Positions 54,781 through 64,000 are shown, numbered from the stretch's first letter. The stretch: DNA of 64,000 nt from PALSA-911 sp963743035 (GCA_963743035.1 CAVUOB010000007.1:34184-98183), one strand, 5' to 3'. The notes: a model not told the origin generated them from the letters alone. Numbers and translations: made by a program.

Positions 54781-55695
54781 ATGGCGGAGATCACGGCTGC
54801 TCTGGTGAAGGACCTGCGCGAGAAGACCGGCGCGGGCATGATGGACTGCAAGAAGGCGCTGACCGAGAACGGCGGCGACATCGAGGCCGCGGTCGACTGG
54901 CTGCGCAAGAAGGGCCTTGCCGCCGCGGCGAAGAAATCCGGCCGCGTCGCCGCCGAGGGGCTGGTCGGCGTCGCCTCCGCCTCCAACGCGGCGGCGATGA
55001 TCGAGGTCAATGCCGAGACCGATTTCGTCGCGCGCAACGAGACGTTCCAGGCCTTCGTGCAGACCGCGGCAGAGATCGCGCTGATGGTCGGCGAGGATGT
55101 CGAGGCGATCAAGGCCGCGCCGTTCCCGGGCACCGGGCGGAGCGTCGCCGAGGAACTGACCCATCTGGTCGCGACGATCGGCGAGAACATGGCGATCCGC
55201 CGCGCCCGGGTGCTGAGGGTGCAGCATGGCACCGTCGCCACCTATGTGCATTCCGCGCTGAAGCCGGGCCTCGGCAAGATCGGCGTTCTGGTGGCGGTGG
55301 AAAGCGCGAGCGAGCTGTCGGCGCTGGAGACCCTGGGCCGGCAGGTCGGCATGCACATCGCCGCGACCCGTCCGGAGGCGCTGGACACCGATGCCGTCGA
55401 TCCCGCGGCGCTGGAGCGCGAGAAGGCGGTGCTGACCGAGCAGGCACGCGCTTCCGGCAAGCCCGAGGCGATCATCGAAAAGATGGTCGAAGGCCGCATC
55501 CGCAAATACTACGAGGAAGTGGTGTTGCTGGAGCAGGTCTGGGTGCATGACGGTGAAAGCCGGGTGAAGGCGGTGGTCGCCAAGGCCGGCGCCAAGCTGA
55601 CCGGCTTCGCCCGCTTCCAGCTCGGCGAAGGCATCGACAAGCAGACCGGCGACTTCGCCGCCGAGGTCGCCGCCGCGGCTGGTGTCACCGCCTGA
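54781..55695 (+). CDS. tsf: Translation elongation factor Ts
   Basis: 304 residues. ALVKDLREKTGAGMMDCKKA, LTENGGDIEAAVDWLRKKGL, the TDFVARNETFQAF nucleotide-exchange core, LGKIGVLVAVES, HIAATRPEAL and the late EQVWVHDGESRVKAV. Exchanges GDP on EF-Tu. 84 bases after rpsB, the conserved rpsB-tsf pair; pyrH/frr, which often follow, are absent here. Confidence 0.95.
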   Translation: MAEITAALVKDLREKTGAGMMDCKKALTENGGDIEAAVDWLRKKGLAAAAKKSGRVAAEGLVGVASASNAAAMIEVNAETDFVARNETFQAFVQTAAEIALMVGEDVEAIKAAPFPGTGRSVAEELTHLVATIGENMAIRRARVLRVQHGTVATYVHSALKPGLGKIGVLVAVESASELSALETLGRQVGMHIAATRPEALDTDAVDPAALEREKAVLTEQARASGKPEAIIEKMVEGRIRKYYEEVVLLEQVWVHDGESRVKAVVAKAGAKLTGFARFQLGEGIDKQTGDFAAEVAAAAGVTA

Positions 55696-55714
55696 ACCGC
55701 AAGCGGCGCAACGG

Positions 55715-55750
55715 AAAACCCTTCGGCCGGACCGGCCGAAGGGTTTTTTT
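55715..55750 (+). terminator. Intrinsic terminator of rpsB-tsf
   Basis: AAAACCCTTCGGCCGG pairs with CCGGCCGAAGGGTTTT and the second arm runs into TTTTTTT. Textbook rho-independent terminator. Confidence 0.95.
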
Positions 55751-55909
55751 GTGCCGAAGCGTTGTCTGTACCGGCTATGGGTCGAGGAAAGGTGACCGGC
55801 GGAAAGCTGGCACGCCTGGTCCGGTTTCCTTAATCTGATTTCGTATCGTTTCCTCGATCCGCCTGCTCCGCATCGTGTCGGCAGGCGGCGGAAATGTCTT
55901 GTCGCCTCG

Positions 55910-57568
55910 ATGCCACCCACAATCGAAGGCTGCATCCGCGTGACGACAATTGCGAAATCGGAGCGGATTTTTGACCGCCTGGCGCCCGCGACACTCGGCG
56001 GTATCGTCGCCACCCTGTATCTTCTGCTGCCGAAGGCGGGCGACATCCAGTTCATGGATGCCTCGCGCCATGCGCTGAACGGTGCGTTCGTGCTGGATTT
56101 CCTGCGCGCCATGCCATTGCGGCATCCGATGGAATTCGCGATGGAGTATTACCGGCAGTGGCCGGCGCTCACGATCCTGTTCTATCCGCCGCTGTTCTAT
56201 GTGCCGTTGGCCCTGAGCTATGCGGTGTTCGGCGTGTCCGAGGCCGCGGCGCTGGTCGCGGAGCTGGCGGCCCTGTTCCTTTTCGCATGGGGCGCCTACC
56301 GCCTGTCCCGCAACTGGCTGGCCGGCCCGTCCTCGCTCGCGGTCGCGATCCTGCTGATCGGCGCACCCGAGATCCATTTCTGGGGACTGCAACTGATGCT
56401 GGATGTTCCCGCCTATGCGTGGATCGTCTGGGCGGCGGTGTTTCACCTGCGTTTTCTCAAGGGTGAAGCGTCGGGCGCCTTCTACGCCGCGATCGCCTGC
56501 GCGGTCGCGGCCATCTACACCAAATACAACGCCGCCTTCTTCATTCCGGCGATGGGCCTGTCCCTGCTGTATGTCCGGGGATGGCGCTTTGCCTTCAGCC
56601 GCGTCGCCCTGCGGGGCGCCGTGCTGGGAGCCGTGCTGCTGCTGCCGCTGCTGGTCCTGTTTTTCAAGTTCTCTGCCTATAATCTGAGCCAGGCGGCATC
56701 GGTCGAGGATTATGGTCCGCGCTGGAGCCTGGCCGCCCTGACCTTCTACATCCGGATGATGCCCGATGTGCTGTCCTGGCCGACGGTTGTCCTCGCGGCG
56801 GCGTACTGCCTCGCCGCGCCCGTCTTTCCCCGGCTGAGATTGCCGAAGCCCGATGCGGCATTCCTGCTGATCTGGCTCATCCTCGGCTTCGCATTCTACA
56901 CGATGATCGCGGTCAAGGAGCCGCGGCATATTCTGTTCGTGACCTATCCGATCGCACTGGCCGCGGTTCTGCTGCTCGACCGGCTATGGGTGCGCGCCTG
57001 TCTCGGCGCCGGCGTGGGCGCCGGCGTGGCGCTGGCCGTCGCCGCCGCGGTGTTGGTCGCCAGCGCCGAGACCCGGCCGCCGCCCTATGTCACTGGCATG
57101 CGCGAGGCGGCGCAGGACATTGCCGGGCTGGCGCCGAAAGACAGCAACGTCGCGTTCTGGGGGCGGCTGGACGGCACCTTCATCTATGCGATGCGCGCCT
57201 ACTCGGCGCGCCCGGACCTCGGCGTGGTCCGGCTGGACAAGCTGTTGTTTCGCGACGTGGCGATCTCTTTCAGCCGCGGCTTTTCCGAGCGGAAGCTAAC
57301 GCCGGAGGAGATCACCGAGAGGCTGCGTGACCTGCATGTTCAATATGTCGTCATGCAGACGGGATACGGCGAGGAAACCGGCATCATCCGCGAACTCGAG
57401 GCCACGCTGCACTCGGACAGGTACCGGGAAGTGCGGCGCATCCGGATGACCGCCAATTACCATTATTCCTACACCAGCGAACTGGTGATCTATCGGGCGG
57501 TGGAGGATGTCCCCGAAGGCCGGATCCTGCCCTCCGTGGAACTGAAGGTGATCGGCAGGTCTTTTTAG
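55910..57568 (+). CDS. Membrane glycosyltransferase, GT39/ArnT-like (GT-C fold)
   Basis: 552 residues, about ten hydrophobic segments (LYLLLPKAG..., VPLALSYAVFGVSEAAALVA, LLPLLVLFFKFSAY, AAVLLLDRLW) and a C-terminal soluble part after ~residue 390. Early acidic residues (GDIQFMDASRHALNGAFVLD) sit where GT-C enzymes have their catalytic Asp, and RHILFVTYPIAL resembles the ER/KxxRY-x-x-P-type motif. Likely transfers a sugar from a polyprenyl-phosphate donor to an envelope acceptor. ATG 55910 is the longest start; a GTG 27 bases later is an alternative. Monocistronic after the tsf terminator; acceptor unknown. Confidence 0.65.
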   Translation: MPPTIEGCIRVTTIAKSERIFDRLAPATLGGIVATLYLLLPKAGDIQFMDASRHALNGAFVLDFLRAMPLRHPMEFAMEYYRQWPALTILFYPPLFYVPLALSYAVFGVSEAAALVAELAALFLFAWGAYRLSRNWLAGPSSLAVAILLIGAPEIHFWGLQLMLDVPAYAWIVWAAVFHLRFLKGEASGAFYAAIACAVAAIYTKYNAAFFIPAMGLSLLYVRGWRFAFSRVALRGAVLGAVLLLPLLVLFFKFSAYNLSQAASVEDYGPRWSLAALTFYIRMMPDVLSWPTVVLAAAYCLAAPVFPRLRLPKPDAAFLLIWLILGFAFYTMIAVKEPRHILFVTYPIALAAVLLLDRLWVRACLGAGVGAGVALAVAAAVLVASAETRPPPYVTGMREAAQDIAGLAPKDSNVAFWGRLDGTFIYAMRAYSARPDLGVVRLDKLLFRDVAISFSRGFSERKLTPEEITERLRDLHVQYVVMQTGYGEETGIIRELEATLHSDRYREVRRIRMTANYHYSYTSELVIYRAVEDVPEGRILPSVELKVIGRSF

Positions 57569-57577
57569 CGGGAAGCC

Positions 57578-58159
57578 TTATCCCCCCGGCTCGCGCGCCT
57601 TGTGCGAGGCCTCGAACAGCTTCTCGATCGGGTCCCAGACGAAGGCGGTCTGCGGCACCGTCTGCCCGCCGACCTGAACGCTGGCTTCCGCCACCGGGCG
57701 GCCGCGCATGTGCTGGTAGAACCAGCGGCTCGGGTTGTCGCGGAGCACCCAGAGAAATGCCGATTTGCAGCCCATCTCGATCAGATGGGTCGCCGCCGCG
57801 CGCATCAGCCGCCGCCCCACGCCGCGCTCGCGCCAGTCATCCAGCACATACAGCGTCTCGATCTCGCCCTCGGCCAGATACAGGCCGGCGATCTCGCGCA
57901 TGCGCGAACGCCCGGCGGTGGCGAAGCCGACGATCCGGGGCGTGTTGCCGGTGGGCAGGTCGGAGCCGGAGGCGATGGCGACGAACACCGCCGCGGAGGA
58001 TCGGATCGCCTGGTCGTAATGCGCGGCCTGGCGGGGGACCGACAGCCCGGCCAGGAAGCGGTCGGGCAGGATGCCGGGATAGGTGCTGCGCCATGCCGCT
58101 ACATGCACGGCGCCGATGGCGACCGCGTCTGCGGGCCGGGCACGGCGGATGGCGATCAC
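57578..58159 (-). CDS. GNAT-family N-acetyltransferase
   Basis: 193 residues. IRRARPADAVAIGAVHVAAW opens the fold; IETLYVLDDWRERGVGRRLM is motif A, with the acetyl-CoA pyrophosphate loop Q/RxxGxG in RERGVGRR; FLWVLRDNPSRWFYQHMRGR is motif B. Similar to RimI/YncA-like enzymes; substrate unknown. Start overlaps the rsmB stop by 4 bases (ATGA), so it is translated with rsmB. Confidence 0.82.
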   Translation of the reverse strand: MIAIRRARPADAVAIGAVHVAAWRSTYPGILPDRFLAGLSVPRQAAHYDQAIRSSAAVFVAIASGSDLPTGNTPRIVGFATAGRSRMREIAGLYLAEGEIETLYVLDDWRERGVGRRLMRAAATHLIEMGCKSAFLWVLRDNPSRWFYQHMRGRPVAEASVQVGGQTVPQTAFVWDPIEKLFEASHKAREPGG

Positions 58160-59520
58160 GGGGGCGGCTCCTGGTTGGTTCCTGGGTCAGGGGTGGCGTG
58201 AGCGGCCTTGCTGCCCGTCCGTTCCAGCACGGCGGCGAAGAACCCGTCGGTGCCGTGGCGCAACGGCGTCAGGGAAAGGAAATCGCCGCCCGGGAGTGTC
58301 TCCGGCGCGGCCGGAGGCGGGTCCAGGCGCCACGCATGGATCAGCGGGCGCACCACGAAGTCCGGATGGCGTGAGAGGAAGGCGGACACCTGAGCCTCGT
58401 TCTCCTCGGGTAGCATCGAACAGGTAGCGTAGACCAAACGCCCGCCGATGCGAACCAATCCTGCAGCGGCATCGAGGATCATCGCCTGCTTTGGCACGAG
58501 TTCCAATAGGTCGCGTTCGGCCAGCCGCTGGCGGGCATCCGGGTTGCGCCGCCAGGTGCCGGTGCCCGTGCACGGCGCGTCCACCAGCACCCGGTCGAAA
58601 CTGCCGGCACGGCGCTTGGCCCATTTGTCGCCCTGCGCGATCAGATGGCGCTCGACATTGTGCACCCCGGCGCGGCGCAGCCGGCGCACCGCGCCGTCCA
58701 GCCGCGGGGCGGAGACGTCGCAGGCGACGATATGGCCGCGATTGCCCATGGTCATGGCCATCGCCAGCGTCTTGCCGCCGGCGCCGGCGCACCAGTCGGC
58801 GACGCGCATCTCCGGGCGGGCATCGACCAGGGCGGCGACCAGCTGGCTGCCCTCGTCCTGGATTTCCACCAGCCCGGTCTGGAAGGCCGGCCCCGTGGTG
58901 ACGGAGCGCCGCTCCTCGATCCGCAGCCCCCAGGGCGAGAGCGCGGTCGGCTGGCAGTCCAGCCCCTCCGCCGCCAGGGCGGCGCGGGCTTCCTCCCGCG
59001 TGCCCTTCAGCAGGTTCACCCGCAGATCCAGCGTCGCCGGCGCGTTCATCGCCGCCATCTCCTTGCCGAGCGCGTCGCCGAAGCGGGCGGCGAGCCGCGG
59101 CAGGATCCAGTCGGGGATTTCCAGGCGCACTGCCTCCGGCATGTCCGGATGATCCGCGGTATGGCCCTCGATGCCGCGCAGCGCGGCCTTCTCCGCCTGG
59201 TCCAGCGTGTCCGGCCCGAACTGCCCGCCGGAGAAGGACTGGCCGACGCCGTCCAGCGTCCAGCCTTCCGTCAGCAGCGAGCCAGCGACCAGCATCCGCG
59301 CGGTCGGCGCCATCTGCCCGCGCGCCAGCCACCAGGTCAGCCGCCGCTGCGCGCGCAGCACGCGCCAGACCCGGTCCGACACCGCGCGCCGGTCGCCCGA
59401 GCCGATGAAGCGGCGGTTGCGGAAGTAATCATTGGCCACCGCATCGGCGGGCTTGCGCGGCGATTTGTCGATGCTGTCGAGCAGTTCGATGGCGGCGGCG
59501 ATGCGCCCGGCGGGGGTCAT
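58156..59520 (-). CDS. rsmB: 16S rRNA m5C methyltransferase RsmB (NOL1/NOP2/Sun family)
   Basis: 454 residues. An N-terminal NusB-like helical domain (YFRNRRFIGSGDRRAVSDRV), then the SAM domain: VADWCAGAGGKTLAMAMTMG, VDAPCTGTGTWRRNPDARQR (PC catalytic Cys) and LVYATCSMLPEENEAQVSAF (second Cys). Methylates cytosine in 16S rRNA. It follows guaB and a HAD gene on the same strand, the alphaproteobacterial guaB-rsmB neighbourhood. Clean reading frame. Confidence 0.9.
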   Translation of the reverse strand: MTPAGRIAAAIELLDSIDKSPRKPADAVANDYFRNRRFIGSGDRRAVSDRVWRVLRAQRRLTWWLARGQMAPTARMLVAGSLLTEGWTLDGVGQSFSGGQFGPDTLDQAEKAALRGIEGHTADHPDMPEAVRLEIPDWILPRLAARFGDALGKEMAAMNAPATLDLRVNLLKGTREEARAALAAEGLDCQPTALSPWGLRIEERRSVTTGPAFQTGLVEIQDEGSQLVAALVDARPEMRVADWCAGAGGKTLAMAMTMGNRGHIVACDVSAPRLDGAVRRLRRAGVHNVERHLIAQGDKWAKRRAGSFDRVLVDAPCTGTGTWRRNPDARQRLAERDLLELVPKQAMILDAAAGLVRIGGRLVYATCSMLPEENEAQVSAFLSRHPDFVVRPLIHAWRLDPPPAAPETLPGGDFLSLTPLRHGTDGFFAAVLERTGSKAAHATPDPGTNQEPPP

Positions 59521-59594
59521 GAGCGGGTAATCCTGTTCAGGTGACTAACGGCAGATCACCCAGTATTTCGACATGTCGGCGGCGTCAGGGCGCC

Positions 59595-60287
59595 TCAGGC
59601 CGCCAGAGCATCCGGCAATGCCGCCAGATGAGGAATGACCCGCACGCTGCCGGTCAGGCCGTATTCGTCGGGCGCGCCGGACCGGTTGACCCAGAACACC
59701 TGAAAGCCGAATTCCCGCGCCGCATAGGCGTCCCACGGGTTGGACGACAGGAAAGCCATCTCTCCGGCCGCCAGCCCGAACCGGGCGGTGCAGAGCGCGT
59801 AGACCCGGGGATCGGGCTTGAACACGCCGACAACCTCCACGCTCAATACATCGTCAAGCAGGTCGGCGATGCCGGCGGAGCCTACGGCATCGGCCAGCAT
59901 GCCCGGCTCGCCGTTGGACAGGATCGCGCGCGCGATCCCCCGGCGCGCTCAATTGCCGCAGCATCGCCGGCACCTCGGCAAAGGCGTCCAGATGCCGGTA
60001 GGCGGCGGCGATGTCCGCCAGCAGGGCAGGGTCGTCGATGCCGTGCTTCGCCGCCACCCAGGCCAGGGCCTCCTGTGTCAGCGTCCAGAAATCGCGGTGC
60101 TGTCCGGGGCCGGCCAGACTGCGCACCCAGCTGTATTCCAGCTGCTTGGTCCGCCAGTCCGCGCTGATCGCCTGCCAGTTCGGCCCGATGCGGGCGGCGT
60201 GCCGGCCCATGGCGGCATGCACGTCCAGCAGCGTGCCATAGGCGTCGAAGATCGCCGCCCGGATCTGCGTCCGATCCGTGCCCGCAT
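59595..60287 (-). CDS. Haloacid dehalogenase, type II-like (frame breaks)
   Basis: About 225 residues after repair. N-terminal motif AAIFDAYGTLLDVHAAMGRH with nucleophile Asp, then QLEYSWVRSLAGPGQHRDFW, ILSNGEPGMLADAVGSAGIA, VGVFKPDPRVYALCTARFGL and MAFLSSNPWDAYAAREFGFQ, then VFWVNRSGAPDE, the pattern of (S)-2-haloacid dehalogenases (SSNxxD and WVNRxG). A G-run insertion at ~59938 separates the two halves, and another edit near 60268 is needed to reach the ATG at 60287. Its substrate could equally be a phosphate ester. Lies between guaB and rsmB, 13 bases after the guaB stop. Confidence 0.75.
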
Positions 60288-60299
60288 CTGGGGCAAGGC

Positions 60300-61852
60300 T
60301 CAGTCCTGCCGGTAGTTCGGCGCTTCGCGGGTGATCGCGACGTCGTGCACATGGCTTTCGCGCAGGCCCGCGCCGGTGATCTGCTGGAACCGCGTGTTGC
60401 GCTGCAGATCGGCGATAGATCCGCGCTGCCGGTATAGCCCATGCCGGCCCGCAGGCCGCCCACCAGCTGGTGCACCACCGCCGCCACCGGGCCCTTGTAG
60501 CCGACCCGGCCCTCGATCCCTTCCGGCACCAGTTTCAGCTGGTCCTTGATGTCCTGCTGGAAGTAGCGGTCGGCCGAGCCGCGCGCCATGGCGCCCAGGC
60601 TGCCCATGCCGCGATAGGATTTGTACGAGCGGCCCTGGTAGAGGAACACCTCGCCCGGCGCCTCGTCGGTGCCGGCCAGCAGGCTGCCGATCATGACGCA
60701 GTCGGCCCCGGCGGCGATCGCCTTGACGATGTCGCCGCTGGTGCGCACGCCGCCATCGGCGATCGCGGGCACGCCGCGCTCCCGGCAGGCCGCGGCGGTC
60801 TCCAGCACGGCGGTGAATTGCGGCACGCCGACGCCGGCGACCACGCGCGTGGTGCAGATGCTGCCCGGGCCGATGCCGATCTTCACCGCGTCCGCCCCCG
60901 CCTCGATCAGCGCGATCGCGCCCTCGGGCGTCGCGACGTTGCCGGCGATCACCTGCACCGCGTTGGAGAACTGTCTTGATCAGCCGCACCGCGTCCAGCA
61001 CGCCGGCGGAGTGGCCGTGCGCGGTGTCGACCACGATCACGTCCACCTCGGCCGTCGATCAGCGGCGCGGGCGCGGGCGTGCCCCTCGGGACCGACGCCG
61101 GTGGCCGCGGCCACGCGCAGCCGGCCGAGCTCGTCCTTGTTGGCCAGCGGATGCGCCTCGGCCTTGTCCATGTCCTTGACGGTGATCAGCCCGACGCAGC
61201 GATAGGCGTCGTCCACCACCAGCAGCTTCTCGATCCGGTGGCGGTGCAGCAGGCGGCGCGCCTCCTCCGGCGCCACGTCGGCCGGTGACGGTGACCAGGT
61301 TCTCCCGCGTCATCAGCTCGTAGACCCGCAGCGCCGGATCGGTGGCGAAGCGCACGTCGCGGTTGGTCAGGATGCCGACCAGCCGGCCGGTCTCGCGCTC
61401 CACCACCGGAATGCCGCTGATGTGGTGCGTGCTCATCAGCGCCCGCGCGTCGGCAAGCGTCTGGTCGGGATGGATGGTCAGCGGGTTGACCACCATGCCG
61501 GACTCGAATTTCTTCACCTGGCGCACCTGGGCGGCCTGTTCGTCGGCGCTCAGGTTCTTGTGGATCACGCCGATGCCGCCCTGCTGCGCCATGGCGATGG
61601 CCATCGGCGCTTCGGTCACGGTGTCCATGGCCGAGGAAATCAGCGGGATGTTCAGCGGAATGCTGCGGGTCAGCCGGGTCCGCGTGTCGGTCGCGGACGG
61701 GCAGCACCTGGGAATAGGCGGGCACCACCAGCACGTCGTCGAAGGCCAGCGCCTCCACGATCCGCGCGGCGGGGTTGCAGCTGACCCCGCGGGCGCAGCT
61801 CTGCGGCCACCCGCTCTGCAACACTGTGTTCGGACGTACTATCGAGCGCCAT
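60300..61852 (-). CDS. guaB: Inosine-5'-monophosphate dehydrogenase (about eight frame breaks)
   Basis: About 500 residues after repair. Pieces in order: VEALAFDDVLVVPAYSQVLP, MDTVTEAPMAIAMAQQGGIG, CBS domains (ALMSTHHISGIPVVERETGR, LLVVDDAYRCVGLITVKDMD), DVIVVDTAHGHSAGVLDAVR, QVIAGNVATPEGAIALIEAG, GIGPGSICTTRVVAGVGVPQ with the catalytic Cys, SLLAGTDEAPGEVFLYQGRS, RGMGSLGAMA and FQQITGAGLRESHVHDVAIT. Single-base insertions near 61790, 61690, 61280, 61073, 61055, 60968 and two near 60415-60425 account for the frames. Oxidises IMP to XMP in GMP synthesis. As an essential gene for guanine synthesis with an intact active site, it is unlikely to be truly broken. Confidence 0.9.
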
Positions 61853-61977
61853 GGGCGGATCCCTTCCGCTGCGGAAAACCCCCTGCGGACGACTGCGCTG
61901 GGTTCCCGACCTTGGCGAGCCCACATAGGCTTTCCGGCACGCCGGCGCAAGCGCGGCGCGGATCAGACCCGCCTTGC

Positions 61978-62669
61978 TCAATCCGCCCGGCGGAACCCCG
62001 TGGCGACGACGTAGAGCTCGCTCGATTCCTTGCGGCTGGCCGGCGGCTTGGCGTGGCGCACCACGGCGAAATGCCGCTTCATCGCTGTCAGCATGTCCCG
62101 TTCGGAGCCGCCCTGGAACACCTTGGCGACGAAGCTGCCGCCTCCGCGCAGGACGCCGATGGCGAAATCGCAGCGCCAGCTCGGCCAGCGCCATGATGCG
62201 GATATGGTCGGTGGCCGCATGGCCGGTGGTGTTCGGCGCCATGTCCGACAGCACCAGGTCCGCCTTGCCGCCGAGCATGCCGGTCAGCCGCGCCGGCATG
62301 TCCGGATCGGTGAAATCGCCCTGGATGATCTCCGCCCCCGGCACCGGGTCCATCGCCAGCAGGTCCACGCCCACCACCCGCGCCGCACCACGCTTGACCG
62401 CGACCTGCGTCCAGCCGCCGGGCGCGGCGCCGAGGTCGATCACCCGCGCGCCCGTTGGTGATCAGCTGGAAGCGGTCATCGAGCTCGATCAGCTTGAACG
62501 CGGCGCGCGAGCGCCAGCCCTGCTGCTGCGCCGCCTGCACATAGGGGTCGTTGAGCTGGCGCTTGAGCCAGCGCTGCGATGCCGGGCTGCGCTTGCGCGA
62601 CGTGCGCAGCGTCACCGCCAGGCCCCGCTGCGGTGCGGGGCCCTTCTTGCCGCCTGAACCTGATTTCAT
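61978..62669 (-). CDS. rlmE: 23S rRNA 2'-O-methyltransferase RlmE (two frame breaks)
   Basis: About 229 residues. A basic N-terminus (MKSGSGGKKGPAPQRGLAVT), DPYVQAAQQQGWRSRAAFKL IELDD, then in the next frame VIDLGAAPGGWTQVAVKRGA (SAM motif I), ADLVLSDMAPNTTGHAATDH (catalytic Asp) and in the third frame GGSFVAKVFQGGSERDML (catalytic Lys) and KPPASRKESSELYVVATGFR. Insertions near 62455 and 62175 explain the frames. Methylates U2552 of 23S rRNA. Its start overlaps the ppx stop (ATGA). Confidence 0.9.
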
Positions 62670-63844
62670 GCCGGACGCTGCCCTCCTGCGGCCGCGATGG
62701 GGGCGGGGCAGGGGCCCACCCATGCGTTATGTGGCGGCGTTCGGCCGCGTTCGGCACGGATCATGCGCAGCAGCATGCCCTCGCGCAGGCCGCGATCGGC
62801 GACCACCACCCGGGCGGCGGGCCACAGCCGGATGATGGCGGCGAATACGGCGCAGCCGGGCAGCACGAATTCCACCCGGTCCGGCCCGACGCAGGGATGC
62901 TGCGCCAGCCCCTCGCGCCCCATCGCGCGCAGGGTCTGCAACGCGGCGTGCGCGTCCTCCCCGCTCAACACATGGCCGTCCACCAGCAGCCGGCGGTAGC
63001 GCGGCAGGCCGAGCGCGATGCCGGCCAGCGTGGTGACGGTGCCGCTGGTGCCCAGCAGCTGCACGTCGCCGCAGCGGATCTCCTGGGCGATGCAGTGCAC
63101 CGCCTCGAACGCCGCCAGCCGGCCGGCGACCTCGTCCACCATCGCCTCGAATCCGGCCTGGGTGAAGCCGGCGGCGCCGAACCGGTCGGCCAGGGTGACG
63201 ACGCCGAGCGGCAGCGATGCATAGCCGATCAGATGCGGCCCGCTGGACGGGTCCATGCGGACCCAGCCGAGTTCGGTGGAGCCGCCGCCGATATCGAACA
63301 GCAGCGCCCGGCGCGCCCCGCCCGATAGCAGCGAGCGCGCAACTGTCGAGCGCCAGTTCGGCTTCCTCGCGCGGGGTGATGATGTCGAAGGCGATGCCGG
63401 TCTCGGCCTTCACCCGGGCGAGGAACTGCGGCCCGTTGCCGGCGCGCCGGCAGGCCTCGGTGGCGATCGCGCGCACATCGCGCATCGGCCGGCGCCCGAG
63501 CCGTGCGGCACAGGCATGCAGCGCCATCATGGCGCGCTCCATCGCCGCCTCCGACAGCCTGCCGGTCTCGTGCAGGCCCTCTCCCAGGCGGACGATGCGG
63601 CTGTAGCTGTCGAGCGACGCGAAACCCGTCGCGTGCTGGGCGTGGCCACCAGCAGGCGGCAATTATTGGTGCCGAGATCGAGCGCTGCATAGGCCGGCCC
63701 GCCATGGGTATGGTTGGTAGGTGCGTGACCGTTATGGGCGTGGCTGTTCTGCATGGCCGAACCGCCCCCGGATCGCGGCAGCGAGGGGTCCTGAAGCGCG
63801 ACGTCGGTCGATTGTGTCCCCTTAAGCATTTCCTCATTGTCCAT
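62666..63844 (-). CDS. ppx: Ppx/GppA-family exopolyphosphatase (three frame breaks)
   Basis: About 390 residues. AYAALDLGTNNCRLLVATPS (phosphate-binding loop), DSYSRIVRLGEGLHETGRLS, ATEACRRAGNGPQFLARVKA, ALLFDIGGGSTELGWVRMDP, then DVQLLGTSGTVTTLAGIALG, are the ASKHA motifs of exopolyphosphatase/pppGpp phosphatases. Three single-base insertions (near 63632, 63619 and 63345) link them. The start is uncertain: ATG 63844, 63829 or 63754 are in frame; a His/Asn-rich leader (QNSHAHNGHAPTNHTHGG) precedes the domain. Degrades polyphosphate or pppGpp. Confidence 0.85.
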
Positions 63845-63885
63845 GCATCGGGGGTATGGGGGCAAGCGGGAATATTGCCAGGCGG

Positions 63886-63914
63886 TTGCGGACCGCCGGG
63901 CAGCATGCTATTCG
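63886..63914 (+). promoter_or_regulatory. Candidate promoter of tRNA-Gln
   Basis: TTGCGG (63886-63891) and TATTCG (63909-63914) with a 17-base spacer, ending 17 bases before the tRNA 5' end. The -10 match is weak. Confidence 0.4.
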
Positions 63915-63931
63915 GCGCGCCCACCCGATGA

Positions 63932-64000
63932 TGGGGGATAGTTTAGCGGTAAAACTCCCGGCTCTGACCCGGGCATCCTTGGTTCGAATCCAGGTCCCCC
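63932..64000 (+). tRNA. tRNA-Gln (anticodon CUG), cut at its 3' end by the window
   Basis: Acceptor strand TGGGGGA pairs with the TCCCCC end. D-arm TAGTTTAGCGGTAAAACT, anticodon stem CCCGG/CCGGG around the loop CTCTGAC (anticodon CTG at 63964-63966), T-arm with GGTTCGAATCC. The discriminator and CCA end lie outside the window. Confidence 0.95.

Overview
The window looks like a chromosomal segment of a high-G+C alphaproteobacterium, most likely from the Acetobacteraceae/Rhodospirillales side; that placement is an inference. The support is gene order (pyrB - pyrC-like - plsY - dprA - topA - rnr; ppiD - trpE - trpG - trpD - trpC - moaC - moeA - lexA; ppx - rlmE - guaB - rsmB), an alphaproteobacterial SOS box (GTTC-N7-GTTC) upstream of lexA, and FNR/FixK-type boxes. 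Most of the segment is core housekeeping. Accessory islands lie at about 6-8.7 kb, 15.1-20.4 kb, 32-37.8 kb and 51.1-53.6 kb.

Layout. 0-5.9 kb: the end of a urea ABC transporter (urtD, urtE) followed by a complete urease operon ureD-ureA-ureB-ureC-ureE-ureF-ureG with overlapping start and stop codons. 5.9-8.7 kb: an Rmf-like small protein behind a near-consensus promoter, a solitary IS3-type HTH protein, a HAD hydrolase, an EamA exporter and a DUF302 protein. 8.8-15.1 kb: a long-form isocitrate lyase, a ketopantoate-reductase family gene and cydD-cydC. 15.4-20.4 kb: two surface or secreted proteins, one with a Hint domain and one a 1022-residue cysteine-free beta-solenoid. 20.4-32.1 kb: an S41 protease, rnr, topA, dprA, plsY, a non-catalytic dihydroorotase and pyrB on the minus strand, interrupted by an isochorismatase-like gene on the plus strand. 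32.1-37.8 kb: a secreted protein, an MFS transporter, a 57-residue membrane protein behind tandem FNR-like boxes, a catalase remnant, a VOC-like gene and a PEP-CTERM glycerophosphodiesterase. 37.9-51.1 kb: gltX, comEC, lexA, moeA, moaC, trpC, trpD, trpG, trpE, ppiD and tpiA. 51.5-53.6 kb: a HAF-repeat PEP-CTERM protein, a host-attachment family protein behind an FNR-like box, and a frameshifted small secreted protein. 53.9-57.6 kb: rpsB, tsf and a membrane glycosyltransferase. 57.6-64 kb: GNAT, rsmB, a haloacid-dehalogenase-like gene, guaB, rlmE, ppx and a tRNA-Gln(CUG) cut by the window edge.

Sequence quality. Two tracts (about 0.49-5.6 kb and 59.9-63.65 kb) carry many single-base insertions that break nearly every gene, yet conserved residues on both sides of each break are intact. 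This pattern suggests uncorrected base-calling or assembly errors rather than decay, so the urease genes, guaB, rlmE and ppx are annotated as intact genes with frame breaks. The 53 kb between is almost clean. Four isolated breaks there (topA/rnr, catalase, trpE, a small secreted gene) deserve individual checks. The catalase also lacks its 5' end including the catalytic His, so it is a real pseudogene whatever the sequence quality.
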